From: Sinohyriopsis cumingii
Lineage: Eukaryota > Mollusca > Bivalvia > Unionida > Unionidae
Length of the DNA: 64,000 nucleotides
Direction: 5' to 3'
Assembly (NCBI GenBank): GCA_028554795.2
Contig: CM068841.1
Span: forward strand, 25,229,308 to 25,293,307
Shown here: one piece after another, positions 1 to 9,739 of the stretch
Numbering within the stretch: the first letter of the stretch is position 1
Layout of the letters: every line of letters starts with the position of its first letter
Program-made: the position numbers and the translations under genes
Notes under the pieces: model-generated
Database searches by the model: none
Seen by the model: the letters and a program-made list of their open reading frames with translations, nothing else
Told to the model about the DNA's origin: nothing

Positions 1-293
1 CTCGGTAAATGCGTTCTCTCAACTCCACAGGCAAGCCCAAATGTTCTCTTGTAAAGTATCCATAAGTATATACACTGTTTTTGGAATCGTTGGGTGGTGG
101 CCAATAGCCTCGTTTACCTTTGTGACTGATGTAATATCCACTCATAATCAGTCTTCTTATACTTTGAAAAAGAGCACAATTTAAAAATCGAGAAATGACT
201 TTGCGTTTGCGTTTCACTTGTATTTTGATCAGGTCTCGGTAAATCCTTTCAACTCCACAGGCAAGCCACGAATGTTCTCTAGCAAAGCATCCA
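1..293 (-). pseudogene. F-box-like small protein, fragment of element A
   Basis: Read on the minus strand from about 293, this stretch matches the element B gene that starts at 62252 (opening residues like MDTLLENIRALPVELRERIY). The motif LPxELxxxIYxxL resembles the first helix of an F-box, but this is pattern recognition only. It lies directly beyond the F-box-like ORF at 316-705 and continues toward the window edge. It is treated as a part of a broken virus-like element. The product is unknown; substrate-receptor function in an SCF ubiquitin ligase is only a guess. Confidence 0.45.
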
Positions 294-315
294 TGAATAG
301 GTCAGTCAGTACAAT

Positions 316-705
316 TCACGATCTTCTTCTAGAGTAAAAGTAATCCACATAGTGAGTAATTTCTGACCACTGCCACTCAGGGTAACATCCAAGAATCTCA
401 CTGAACTCTTTTGATGTAAACGGTCTAGAGTGATATAATAGGACGAATGCACACTTGACCCAGAGAAATCTAACACATTGATTAATTTTTTTCACTTTCC
501 TCTTGTGAATTTCTCGACACAAAAGTTCTACAGTTACCCATTGAAATTTCACTCTGGCAAGTCCCTGCCAAACTTCCTTGTAAATCTTCTCTTGCAGTTC
601 TTTAGGTAATGATTCAGTATCGTTTTTGAAATGAAGTTTAAATACTGGTCTCGGTGATGTCCAACATTTGACTCCTAGCCAATCTGGTTTCTTCTTCAAC
701 GACAT
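316..705 (-). CDS. F-box-like small protein of element A
   Basis: The ORF gives about 129 residues from the ATG at 705, chosen because it follows 11 bases after the end of the BIR gene. The open frame extends upstream only through BIR-gene sequence. Around residues 30-45 it carries SLPKELQEKIYKEV, which resembles the LPxELxxxI start of F-box domains and of the related ORFs in element B. The rest is basic and aromatic, ending in a tyrosine/arginine-rich tail, with no membrane segment. The neighbouring BIR gene is on the same strand, so the two may be co-expressed. Function is not established; the F-box idea is an inference from one short motif. Confidence 0.45.
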   Translation of the reverse strand: MSLKKKPDWLGVKCWTSPRPVFKLHFKNDTESLPKELQEKIYKEVWQGLARVKFQWVTVELLCREIHKRKVKKINQCVRFLWVKCAFVLLYHSRPFTSKEFSEILGCYPEWQWSEITHYVDYFYSRRRS

Positions 706-716
706 GGTAAGTTCCT

Positions 717-1352
717 TCAATGCCTCGGTCCCACTAAGGGTAAGTAATGACAATTCAGTGACCATCGAACATGTTCTAGGTAGGCCGAATCTTGTGGTTC
801 CCAGTGATGAAGTGACACACCGCAACTGAAGCATTTGACTTTATCCCCTACATCCAAGTAGAAAAATCCGGCTCTGGCTAATTCTTCGGGGGTCGGTCCT
901 CCCAGATACTTAGGCCATTTTCCTTTGAACGATTGAAGACGATTTTCAAAGTCGCAGTATTCCGACAAACGCACAGGAAACGAATATTCGTCTTTCACAT
1001 GCTCGTTTCGATGAGGGTTGGGTGACATGGACAGGAGTTTGCTCAGGGCTGGATGACATCCGTAGGGGGGTAGACGTGAAGGTGAACATCCACCTTTAAA
1101 ACGAAACCCAGTAAAGTGTCCAAGAGGACGAGCGGCATCGCTTTCGCATCCCTCAGGTTTGGCACGCACAGCATCACTTTCCATGATAGGGGCAGTGAGA
1201 ACAAAGTTCCCATGATGCTTTACGGCATCACTAAGGTCACAGCGTACAGCATCGTTCCCATCGCAAAGCTCACAATCGCATTCCACTTCAGAAGCCCCAC
1301 ATTTGAAATGTGCCTGTCTAAACTTGTTGTGTGTTTCTCTGAAAGTCTTCAT
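717..1352 (-). CDS. BIR-domain (IAP-like) protein of element A
   Basis: The product is 211 residues with one C-terminal BIR domain at about residues 130-205. Visible features are the RLxSF-type opening, the GFFY segment before the zinc site, and the ligands in KCFSCG followed by EHVRWSLNC, which fits the C-x2-C-x16-H-x6-C pattern of inhibitor-of-apoptosis proteins. The N-terminal half is Cys/His-rich with repeated SDAVR-type words and matches no domain I know. No RING finger follows, so it resembles single-BIR viral proteins rather than cellular IAPs with E3 activity. BIR proteins bind caspases or their activators, so an anti-apoptotic role is inferred. It lies between the polymerase and the F-box-like genes, exactly as in element B. 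Confidence 0.85.
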   Translation of the reverse strand: MKTFRETHNKFRQAHFKCGASEVECDCELCDGNDAVRCDLSDAVKHHGNFVLTAPIMESDAVRAKPEGCESDAARPLGHFTGFRFKGGCSPSRLPPYGCHPALSKLLSMSPNPHRNEHVKDEYSFPVRLSEYCDFENRLQSFKGKWPKYLGGPTPEELARAGFFYLDVGDKVKCFSCGVSLHHWEPQDSAYLEHVRWSLNCHYLPLVGPRH

Positions 1353-1384
1353 CTTGTTCGCTCGGTCTTGGTAGTCAAAATGAA

Positions 1385-4300
1385 CTATCGATCTTGCCTC
1401 TTTTTTATATACAGACCAATACCAACATGTCCATATGGTAAGGTGAAATAATTGGGAAGTCGCACTCGCTTCTGGTACACGATTTGATAGACTTTTTCCA
1501 AGGGTCGACTGACGATGTGGTGGGTGGGTAAACGTACAATCTTGTTGGGTTGATAGGTGGTCACTTTAAAGTGTTCATCTTCTCTAGACTGCATGGCTTC
1601 TTTCAATACGTCAAAGTTCACCACTCGACTGGTACGATAATTCAGAGTCAGTCCTTTCACTTTACACTTCGTGTGCAATTCTCCTTGTTTGTCCCGGTAT
1701 TAGTAGCCGTAACTTTTTGGACCGCCACTGACGAAACTTAGAATCTTGTCGTCGGGGTGCTTGTCTGTCCAGGCTCCTAAACGGTCTCCTTCGATGTCAG
1801 GTTGCTGTTGACTCGGGTGATCGATGTAAATGCAACTGTCCGTGTCAAAGTACAGGACTCGTTCCCCTAACAGTTCTAAAGCTTCGTACAATTTTAAGCA
1901 TGCATGAGCTGTCACGTAAGCTGCAATGATGACATTTCCAAAGGGGTCGTCTTGTACAAAGTCCAGATCTTCTTCGTAATTGACTAATATCAAATTCTCC
2001 TTAACGAAGTCCACGTGTTTCATGAATTTGGTTTTGTCGTGACTCATCTGGAAATAGCGGGAAGGTTCGGTCAAATATTCCGTCTTGGGTAAACACGGTC
2101 GTTGTGCCATTTTACCCCACAAGCAATTTAACATCACTTTGGCAAACGATCGCCTGCCTCCGTTTTTCTCGATGTGATCTAAAGTAATGGCTTCTTGTGC
2201 CCGGTATTTCTCTTTGAATGTCTTTTGGTCTTCGGGAGTGTGACACCAGGACGGATAGCCACTGGCTTCTTGCTTCAGTTTCAAAAAGGCATCCACGTAG
2301 TCTGCGAAAATGCCTTTCTGCGTATGGTCACCCTTGTGGTATTGTTGTGTCTTGGGAAAGTGGCAAATTTCGTACACTTCTAACAGTTGGTATCCCATGT
2401 CCAGAGCTTTGAACAATTCTACGCTGACCCACGTCCCCGTCAAGGCCTGTTCTTCCTGGGTGTGCTAGCAGGGTTGATATTGGTTGCACGTTTCGGCACA
2501 AGTACGACACAAAGGAAACATCAGTTTGCCTTGGCAATGGTGAGGTAAGACGGGATGGTAGAGGTTCGTGGGAGGCAAAACTTTGCGCTTGATCAAGCCT
2601 TCGTATTGTCGAATGTTTTTCAGGTCGAGTTGTTCGGTGAACGATTGTGGGTGTCCTGCAGGAAAGCAACACTATTTGCACACGTAGGGATACAGCGACC
2701 ACACGTCCAAGTATTTGATTTCTTCTCCTTTCTCTTCGTCGGCTTGGTACAGCAAACAGGTGTCATTGATCCTTCCTTCGTACAAACTATCCCTCGGGTT
2801 CAGGGGGTCCATGAACTGGTAACTTTCCACGAGGTGTTTAAACTCGGGATCGGTTTTCAAACGGTGATCGTATTCGTGTTCCCACATTTCCACCACTTGG
2901 TATCCTTCCTGTTTTAACTTTTGGCGTCGCTGACAAGTGGCCTGGTACAAACCTTCCATGGTTCGTTGTAAAAACTGATTTTTAGTGCCACGGTCAGGGT
3001 AACAGACGGGACATCCGTGAAATAAGCAACCGTTAAACTCGTACACGATCTTGGGATTTTCTAAGTCCCAGTCATCGACCGAATGCGTTCCGATGGTCTT
3101 TTGGCCCCCTCCGTTGTGGGCATGCTGAATCCATTTGTCTTCCTTGTCGCAGAAGTAATGCAACCAGCATAGGGCTTTGACCGAGTATTGACGTTTGACA
3201 TAGTTGGTCGTTTGAGGGCTGATGACAGCCACGGTGTTTTCAGGCATGAATCGTTGGCGGTACACTAAGGAACACGCTTTGGCAATGGTGCAAGCTTCTT
3301 TCAAAGGATCGACCCCTCTGTGTTCCATGAACAGTTCTAGAAATTTTCCACAGCATCGCCGTAAAATGTCCACGTCGGAACGACAATACTTTAGCATTTC
3401 TTCCTGAAAGTCGAAAAGGTGCGAGGCGTGAGCCTGGTACCAAGCGTAGAAAGCTTCTCGTTGTTCGGTACGCATGTTGTCGGGGTCGTAATAGTGAGCC
3501 TCAGGCAAATGGGATAGAACGGCGTGTTGATTGGCTTGTGTATTGAAAAAGTGCGGAAAGTACCCTTTAGCCATTTCTTTCATTCCAAACGTTTTAGGCA
3601 TTCGACTCAAAGGTATGGCCAAATAGCATATCGAATCTTCAAACTGTACTTGTCCCACTTGCATGAAAATGATTTTGGCTCCATTCAAAGTGACTTTAGG
3701 ACGCTCGGTACCATGTTCCGTATAGTATCTCAAAAGAAACTGTCCATCGTATCCGGAGAAATTGTGAGCCATCACCGTGGCATGACGATGACAATCTCGG
3801 TAACGTTCGATGTCCTCTTGGCTCCACATCTTGTCGATGGGGTCTAAGACCCATCGAGCGAAATCGGCTAGCGTGTTCGGTCCCCGAAAGATTTTTTCAC
3901 GCCCTCCAGGAATCTTACCGCAGTGAGGGCAATAACTCAAGATAGGTTCTTGAATGCACTTCTCGCACGCTCGATGAGCCACGCAGAAATTAAGAATGTG
4001 AATACCGGTCTCTTGCATGCATTCGAAATCAAAAAAGATGAAATTGCCTTTCTTCTTGTGGCCATCCTTTTTCCCTCGAAACAACAGAGACCCGCGCACT
4101 TCTTGAGGGTGCACTTTCAAGGTGTATCGTGGAGCTAGGGCATCTTGCAATTTTTGCATCTCAGGAATGTCACAAAGTGTGTCTTTGGACAGGCCTGCTT
4201 GTTGTAACAGAAGTTTTGCTTCATTTCGTTGTATGGCTCGGTTCGATTTTCGAATGTTCTCCCAGGGTCTTTTCCATTCTACCGTGTCGTGCTTGTCGGC

Positions 4301-4990
4301 ATAGGTTCGTCCCCCCACGATGGCTCGGGCTAAACACATGTGGTCTTGAAAATTGTTAATTTGGACGAGACTTGTTTTGGTAATGCGAAGGTTGTTGACC
4401 AATAAGGTCTTTCTGCGTTGTCCGGTCCCTTGAGGAGGAGAGACGTGTGTCATGTCCAGTGTGGCTTTTCCATCGGTGATGTCAAACTGGTCATTAGATT
4501 GTTGCACGTGTTGAATCTTGTCCATGACTTTGGAAGCGGTCAATTCTGCATGGCTGCTAAACTCGATCCAAACAGGGGATTTCAAACCATCGTGTTGTAA
4601 CGAAAGTCTCAAGCAATCGTCTTCTTTGGGTTGACATTGTCGCTTGAGTGTGGTGAGCAAAGAATCTCACATCTCGGTGACGAACCCTTCTGCTTTCTCT
4701 AACGGTACTTCGGACTTGAAATATTTAAACTTCACCGTGTATTTGTAAGCCGTAGTTCTAAATTTTCTAGAGGGACGCTTTTCCGTCTCTCAAATGTCAT
4801 AGTACTTTTCAGAGTTGACTAAGGGTGGTAAACTTTGTTTAGATGGTTTGGATTCTGGTTCACTCATGTTCTCTTCAAAATCACTGGCATGAATTTGTGC
4901 CAAGACTTCAGCCCTGGTACGAGGCGATAGATCACGTTTCTGACTCTTACTTTCTTCTTCTTTCTTCTCAAATGAATTGGATCGTTTCAT
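1385..4990 (-). pseudogene. Protein-primed family B DNA polymerase region, element A
   Basis: This region matches the polymerase of element B along its length. It begins with a charged N-terminus (MKRSNSFEKKEEE), then a conserved domain before the exonuclease. Next come exonuclease motifs FFDFECMQ, HNFSGYDGQF and YCRSDVDIL. The insert EFNGCLFHGCPVC is common in Polinton polymerases. The polymerase motifs are DVWSLYPYV (A), KVMLNCLWGKMA (B) and YFDTDSCIYI (C). Such enzymes start synthesis from a terminal protein and replicate linear genomes with inverted repeats. The region is a broken fossil with several breaks, and I have not joined its pieces. It starts divergently from the CCHC gene. Confidence 0.85.
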
Positions 4991-5162
4991 CTTGATAGCA
5001 AAAAGTCAAATGACTAAAGTTTAAACACCATGGACTAATTTATAGTCATAGTACACCAGCGTATATAAAGGGTGTGTGTCTTGTCCTTTCACTATTCATT
5101 TCACTCTCAAACCAAGCACAACGATCTAAGAGACTACCCAGATCGAACGTTTCATCAGAGCT
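4991..5162. promoter_or_regulatory. Divergent promoter, polymerase / CCHC gene (element A)
   Basis: The 170-base gap separates the polymerase start (minus strand) from the CCHC gene (plus strand). It contains an AT-rich palindromic centre around 5015-5045 and a TATA box, TATATAAAGGG, near 5060-5070 pointing toward the CCHC gene. The same arrangement is present in element B at 56884-57017, which supports a shared bidirectional promoter. Confidence 0.55.
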
Positions 5163-5588
5163 TTGCGAGGGGTCATTAGAAAATTTTGTTCAGACCAGTC
5201 GTCGGACTACTCTCCTTCCTTTCGAGATAAAAGTGAAGATACTTGCTATATCTGTCAGAAGAAAGGGCATTGGTCTTCAGAGTGTCCAGACCGTCAAAAA
5301 AGAAAAAAAGGGGTTAGAAAAGACAAAAGTCAAGACACCTGTTGTTATTGTCAAGAAAAAGGACATTGGTCTCCAGATTGCCCAAAAAAGAAACAAGAGG
5401 AGTCAGAAGAAGAGAGGGATTCTTCAGAGGAAGAAGAAGAGGAAGAAGAAGAAGAGGAAGAAGAGGAGGAAGAAAGCAGACAGGTGAAGAAAAAGAAACA
5501 GGAGAAGAAAAGAAGAAGGGAAGAAAGTGAGGAGGAAGAGGAGGAAAAAACTGTGAAGGTGAAGAAATTGAAAAAACAGAGAGAGTGA
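5163..5588 (+). CDS. CCHC zinc-knuckle protein with acidic/basic tail, element A
   Basis: Two CCHC zinc knuckles are visible (CYICQKKGHWSSEC and CCYCQEKGHWSPDC, both C-x2-C-x4-H-x4-C). A long run of glutamate with serine follows, then a lysine-rich end. Zinc knuckles of this form bind single-stranded RNA or DNA, as in retroviral nucleocapsid and CNBP-type proteins. The acidic stretch is low-complexity and differs in length from element B. The gene runs divergently from the polymerase, which suggests linked early expression or a replication-accessory role (inference). It is part of a broken element, so the limits given are those of the open stretch. Confidence 0.7.
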   Translation: MRGVIRKFCSDQSSDYSPSFRDKSEDTCYICQKKGHWSSECPDRQKRKKGVRKDKSQDTCCYCQEKGHWSPDCPKKKQEESEEERDSSEEEEEEEEEEEEEEEESRQVKKKKQEKKRRREESEEEEEEKTVKVKKLKKQRE

Positions 5589-5829
5589 AAAAATGAGACA
5601 GAACAAGTGTATAAACTTTTTAAAGTGCTCTGATGTGAATTGTGAATTGAATTGTAAATATTTATAAAAGAATAGGAAGTCTATAAAACGTAAGTATCTT
5701 TGGGTTTTGATTTTAAAATAAGAACCTACACTCACAGACTCATACACAGACACGTACTATGGGGTAAAATGTTTTTTGTTTTGGAGTTAGTGGCAATTGA
5801 AAGTCTATCTCTTTTCGATAGACGTGGGT

Positions 5830-5845
5830 GGCCCTGAAAAGGGCC
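5830..5845 (-). promoter_or_regulatory. Histone-type mRNA 3' stem-loop, after Q-rich gene (element A)
   Basis: On the minus strand this reads GGCCCTTTTCAGGGCC, a 6-bp stem with a four-base TTTC loop. It is preceded by CAAA and followed by ACCCAC, which is the consensus for replication-dependent histone mRNA 3' ends (SLBP site). A purine-rich stretch (tcgaaaagag) follows about 12 bases downstream, like the U7 snRNA-binding element. It lies just beyond the end of the Q-rich gene. Confidence 0.8.
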
Positions 5846-5868
5846 TTTGTTTTGGTGGAGGGATGAGT

Positions 5869-6441
5869 TTAAGCAATCATCTTTAATTGCCTTAAGCCTT
5901 TGCCACGGCCAAGGCCTACTTCTGGACTGCGTACTGTTGATGATGATGATGATGATTTGGTTGAAATCACTAAGGGTGGTACAGTAGGCTTAGTCACAGG
6001 GTTGGAGTGTTTAGCTCGGGAAGGTCGTATTCTGTTCGGTCGTAAGAAAGAAGTCTGATACATTTGTTTCAGACTTCTTAACTCCGCTAAAATGTGTAAC
6101 AGTACCATGACCGTTTGATTTTGACACCCTTGTTTCTTTGCTGCTTCTTCTTGTTGTTGTTTTTTTTTTACCTCTTCCTCTTCTTGCTGCTGTTGCTGAA
6201 GGAGAAAAGCTTATTCCGTTTCCTTTTGCTGTTGTATAAATTTCTCCAATTCTTCTTTCTGTCTCTGTCTAAAATTCTCCACGTGCGGTAATGAAGGTGA
6301 CGAAGGTTCCGGAACAAATTCTTGCGAGGTAAGAAAATCCTCAAAATCCCAATTCACCTCTTCTGAAAGTAAGTTCCGGTTCCCTTGGGTAGTCTCCACC
6401 GTCGGTGCACCCCAATGTATCGTTTTCTGAGTTTCCGTCAT
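5869..6441 (-). pseudogene. Q/E-rich small protein region, element A
   Basis: This region matches 55545-56102 of element B. It opens with MTETQKTIHWGAP and has an acidic segment (NWDFEDFL...EFVPEP). A glutamine/glutamate-rich coiled-coil-like middle follows. The C-terminal part (RIRPSRAKHSNPVTKP, ending GRGKGLRQLKMIA) is basic. It ends in a histone-type stem-loop and is transcribed divergently from the basic-protein gene across a CCAAT/CRE/TATA region. I do not recognise the protein; it is not a histone. It is a broken part of element A, described here only as a region. Confidence 0.6.
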
Positions 6442-6661
6442 GTTGAAAAACTGTCGCATAGATTGACTGTGCACAGGCGCTAGCGAATCTATATAGACTA
6501 CGTGACGTCACAGACTGCTCTCTTCGGATTGGACGTGGGCTGACTGAATTTTGTAACGCGTGTTTGGATTGGTCAACGAACTCAATCCGTTTCAATCCTT
6601 CCTCTCCCTATAAATAAGTGCAGTTCAGTGCATTCCTTCACCTGTTACTCGGCACTCCAAC
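6442..6661. promoter_or_regulatory. Divergent histone-like promoter (element A)
   Basis: The region between the two divergent genes holds a TATA box for each side (tctatatagac near 6488-6498 for the Q-rich gene; TATAAATA at 6609-6616 for the basic-protein gene). It has a CRE-type TGACGTCA at 6503-6510 and two inverted CCAAT boxes (ATTGG at 6528-6532 and 6568-6572). The same set is conserved in element B at 55326-55544. Shared CCAAT-box promoters between divergent genes are typical of animal histone gene pairs. Confidence 0.65.
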
Positions 6662-6895
6662 ATGTGGACCGACGTACAATCTTCAACGCTTGTGTCCTCG
6701 ATGATGTTCCGGACGGACAAACCAATGTATGTCCGATCCAAGTGAACAGTTATCCTCAGGAGAGACACGAGCCTGTGGATGCGAAGAATATATGTGGAGC
6801 GTCAAGGATGCCTCAAAAGAGTACTCATTTACGGTCCTGCAGTCAGGCGCAACCTAAGGACAAGAAGAAGACCAATGCGGTGCCCTTTATGTTAA
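6662..6895 (+). pseudogene. Small basic protein region, element A
   Basis: This is the counterpart of the 77-residue ORF on the minus strand of element B (55092-55325). It shares the start MWTxVxSSTLVSSMMFRTD and the arginine-rich end RRPMRCPLC. The basic character suggests nucleic-acid binding, but no family was recognised. It is followed by a histone-type stem-loop at 6924-6939. It is a broken part of element A. Confidence 0.5.
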
Positions 6896-6923
6896 TATAT
6901 CTTAATATTAACATAAACCCAAA

Positions 6924-6939
6924 GGTCCTTTTCAGGGCC
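6924..6939 (+). promoter_or_regulatory. Histone-type mRNA 3' stem-loop, after basic-protein gene (element A)
   Basis: The sequence is GGTCCTTTTCAGGGCC, preceded by CCCAAA and followed by ACTCC and then the purine-rich tctcgaaaagat. One stem position is a G-T pair; the loop TTTC and the flanks fit the histone stem-loop consensus. It lies about 30 bases beyond the end of the basic-protein region. The TTATGTTAAT...ATTAACATAA palindrome just before it is shared with element B. Confidence 0.75.
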
Positions 6940-7019
6940 ACTCCTATCTCTCGAAAAGATCTTGACTTTCATTGCCTAGCCCCATTATTTTATTTTTTTG
7001 TTAAAAAAAATAAAAAATA

Positions 7020-7690
7020 GAGACCGTCCCTGTTTCAATTTTTGCCTGTTCCCTTTCCATAGATCCATCAGGTCGGGACCTTATTAAAATAGGGTCCCGA
7101 CCCTGTTCCATTTCCCCGTGTCCCTAGACAGTCCCACGATTTATTCCCCATGTTCAATTCCCCTTGTCCCTAGAATGGATATTTTTTCTCCCATGTTAAA
7201 TTCCCCTTGTCCCTAGAATGGATATTTTTTCTCCCATGTTAAATTACATAGTCCCCAGAGTGGATACGTTTTTTCTCCCATGTTAAATTTACATTGTCCC
7301 TAGAGTGGATAATAGTAGGATATGGGGGGCGGATTAGGGACAATGGGACTTACCATTAAAAACAGAGTCCCGGCCCTTTGGGGACTGTGTAAATTTAACA
7401 TGGGGAAAACTGGCCCGGCCCTTTGGGGACACTGGGAATTAACATGGTAATCTATTTTGGGTCAGTCTAGGGACAAGGGAAATTGAACATGGGAATAAAT
7501 CGTGGGCCTGTTTAGCGACAAGGGAAATTTAACATGGGGAATGGGCCTGTTGAGGGACAATGGGAAACATAGGGAATTTTAACATGGTGGGATTATATAG
7601 CGTCAAGGGAAATTGAACATGGTGGGACTGTCTAGGGACAATGGGGAAATTGTATAGGGCCTGTATAGGGACAATGATGGTAGAGGGCCA
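7020..7690. repeat. GTCCC-rich repeat array at the end of element A, with inverted halves
   Basis: The unit is about 25-50 bases built on words such as TCCCCTTGTCCCTAGA and CCCATGTTAAATT. From 7060 to about 7310 the unit is in one orientation. From about 7310 to 7690 it appears as its reverse complement (GGGACAAGGGAAATTGAACATGGG), so the array is a large imperfect palindrome centred near 7315. The same array stands at the same relative place at the end of element B (54757-54970). It therefore looks like the terminal or subterminal part of the element rather than chance flanking DNA. Confidence 0.65.
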
Positions 7691-7959
7691 AACACAACAG
7701 AGACAGAGACAGACATACACTATTATAAACCTGAGATTTATATATAAAGCATTACCAAGACCTGAAATTTTGCTGTGGTGTTCAAAAATTTGCATAATTG
7801 TAATGATGCTATAAATAGCTATAATCAAGGAAAATCTCAACGCCAAAATGGATATGACTAAAAGTAACGCTAAAATGACGAAATTGTCTCATAATTTAAA
7901 ACATATCCCCGAAAAATAAGTTACAATGGTTTAGACTAAAATGGATAAAATTAGTAACT

Positions 7960-8215
7960 ACTTACAATATCAACTTGTGTGACGATCGTGGATAAACACC
8001 CATGTATCTATTTATAGCTATAATCAGCTGAAATTCCTATGAAATCTCACTATCTATTTATAGCTACAACTTGTGGGTTATTCCTTTGGAAAACCCCACT
8101 ATCTTTTTATAACCTCAGCTTGAGTGACGTTCCTGTTTATGAACTCTAGTCCATATGTATAGCTACAACCTGTGGAACACCCCAAGTCCATATTTATAGT
8201 CTCAAAATTTCCAGC
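7960..8215. repeat. Degenerate tandem repeat, TATTTATAGCTACAA type
   Basis: Several diverged copies of a roughly 50-60 base unit containing ctatttatagctacaacttgtgg are visible. They are spaced irregularly and no gene is visible in this stretch. It connects the GTCCC array with the microsatellite region. Confidence 0.4.
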
Positions 8216-8356
8216 GACAGTGACGTCAATGTACTGGAAACTAGGGGATAAATGGCAACAGTGTTGCAAGTGGCTGACCTGAATACGCGCTACTGTAGGT
8301 AGGTAGAGTGTATTTGATAGGGATAAAGTGAGTTTTATAGGGACAAACAGAGACCA

Positions 8357-8358
<2 letters not shown>

Positions 8359-8404
<46 letters not shown>
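8359..8404. repeat. (AC)n microsatellite
   Basis: An uninterrupted AC dinucleotide tract of about 46 bases. A shorter broken AC tract follows at about 8424-8444. The long Cys/Val open frames here are products of the repeat. Confidence 0.95.
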
Positions 8405-8409
<5 letters not shown>

Positions 8410-8454
8410 CCACGTAAGCTCGCACACACACACACTCACACACAGGGAAGAGGA

Positions 8455-9031
8455 AAAAAACAAATCCCCAAATACACTATCAACACAGAGGGAAGTGGAA
8501 AAAAACCCAAGATATACTATCGACACGGAAGGGAGGGAAAACAAACCGCAAATATACTATCCACGTAACGTCGCTAACGCATACAAACCCCAAATATACT
8601 ATCCACACAACGTCGCTAACGCTTACAAACCCAAGATATACTATTCACACGGAAGGGAGGGAAAACAAACCCAAATATACTATCCACACAAATGTACGCG
8701 AACGCATACAAACCCCAAATATACTATCAACACAGAGGGAAGCTGAAAAAGCCCAAGATATACTATCCACACGGAAGGGAGGGAAAACAAACCCAAATAT
8801 ACTATCCACACATACGTACGCGAACACATACAAACCCCAAATATACTATCCACACAACGTCACTAACGCGTACAAACCCAAAATATACTATTCACACGGA
8901 AGGGAGGGAAAACAAACCCAAATATACTATCCATACAAACGTACGCGAACCCTTACAAACCCCAAATATACTATCCACACAATGTCGCTAACGCATACAA
9001 ACCAAAATATACTATCCACACAACGTACGCG

Positions 9032-9079
<48 letters not shown>

Positions 9080-9400
9080 GAGAAGAGGAAAAAACAATCC
9101 CCAAATATACTATCTACACATCGAAGAGGAAGAATACAAATCCCATACATACTATCCACACAGAGGTGAGATGTAAAAACATAAACCGCATACATAAAAT
9201 CCACGTAGAGGGAAGAAGAAGCTAATAATCCAATATACACTATCTTCAAAGAGGGAAGAGGAAAAAGCCATAATATACTAACCACACAGAGGGAAGAAGT
9301 AAACCATTATACACTATCTACACGGAGTGAAGAAATAACCCTTTATATATACTATCAAAATAGAGTGAAGAAATAACCCATTATATTTCATCAACACTGA
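8455..9400. repeat. Minisatellite with AAATATACTATCCACAC core
   Basis: About twenty copies of a 35-45 base unit occur, each with the core aaatatactatccacac. The core alternates with two spacer types: one with ggaagggagggaaaacaaac, the other with cgtcgctaacgcatacaaa or a variant. The two spacers alternate, giving a higher-order structure. Copies become more diverged toward 9400. All open frames in the region follow the repeat and are not genes. Confidence 0.85.
9033..9074. repeat. (AC)n microsatellite inside the minisatellite
   Basis: An uninterrupted AC tract of about 42 bases separates the compact and diverged halves of the minisatellite. Confidence 0.95.
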
Positions 9401-9739
9401 GTGAAGAAGGAAAATTTTTTTTGAAAGCACCTAAGCCCTCACCTGCAATGACTAACTCTGCCAAACACCTACACCCCACCCCCACCCCAACACTGCAAAA
9501 CCCATTTAACCCCTTATTTTATGGCATCAGTGTGTGATTTTATGAAACATCAAGACACAAAATGATGGATGAATAGACTGACTATTTTTTACCGACTTGC
9601 ATGCCTAAAGAGCGTGCGTGAAGGAAAACATCCTTCCATTTCAGTTCTAACTAAAACATGATCCAGAGGGATGGAGAGAGGTGAAAGAGCACAATTTCAT
9701 GAAGTGTGAGTAAAAAGAAAACACGCCATCCTTATTATA

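Larger units (their letters stand above)
1..7690 (-). mobile_element. Element A: Polinton-like virus-like element (partial, broken)
   Basis: This is a fossil of a capsid-type DNA element of the same family as element B at 54757-64000. Gene order from its end inward is: GTCCC-rich repeat array, basic-protein gene, Q-rich gene, CCHC gene, polymerase, BIR gene and F-box-like genes. The order and the protein sequences match element B throughout, in the opposite orientation. The polymerase is of the protein-primed family B type typical of Polintons/Mavericks and adintoviruses. The packaging ATPase and capsid genes, if present, lie beyond base 1. The copy is broken with several breaks, more than element B, and looks the older or more decayed of the two. 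The family assignment rests on the polymerase here and on the packaging ATPase seen in B. Confidence 0.8.

Noticed and set aside
2555-4600. Plus-strand open frames opposite the element A polymerase (and the matching minus-strand frames in element B)
   Set aside because: They mirror the polymerase codons and have no independent start, promoter or domain.
6628-7020. Plus-strand open frame of 130 residues in element A
   Set aside because: It lies in another frame over the region that corresponds to the basic-protein gene of element B and runs through the stem-loop.
8099-9285. Several open frames of 60-115 residues rich in Cys/Val or in IYYPH words
   Set aside because: They are translations of the (AC)n tracts and of the minisatellite core in different frames; no conserved protein.
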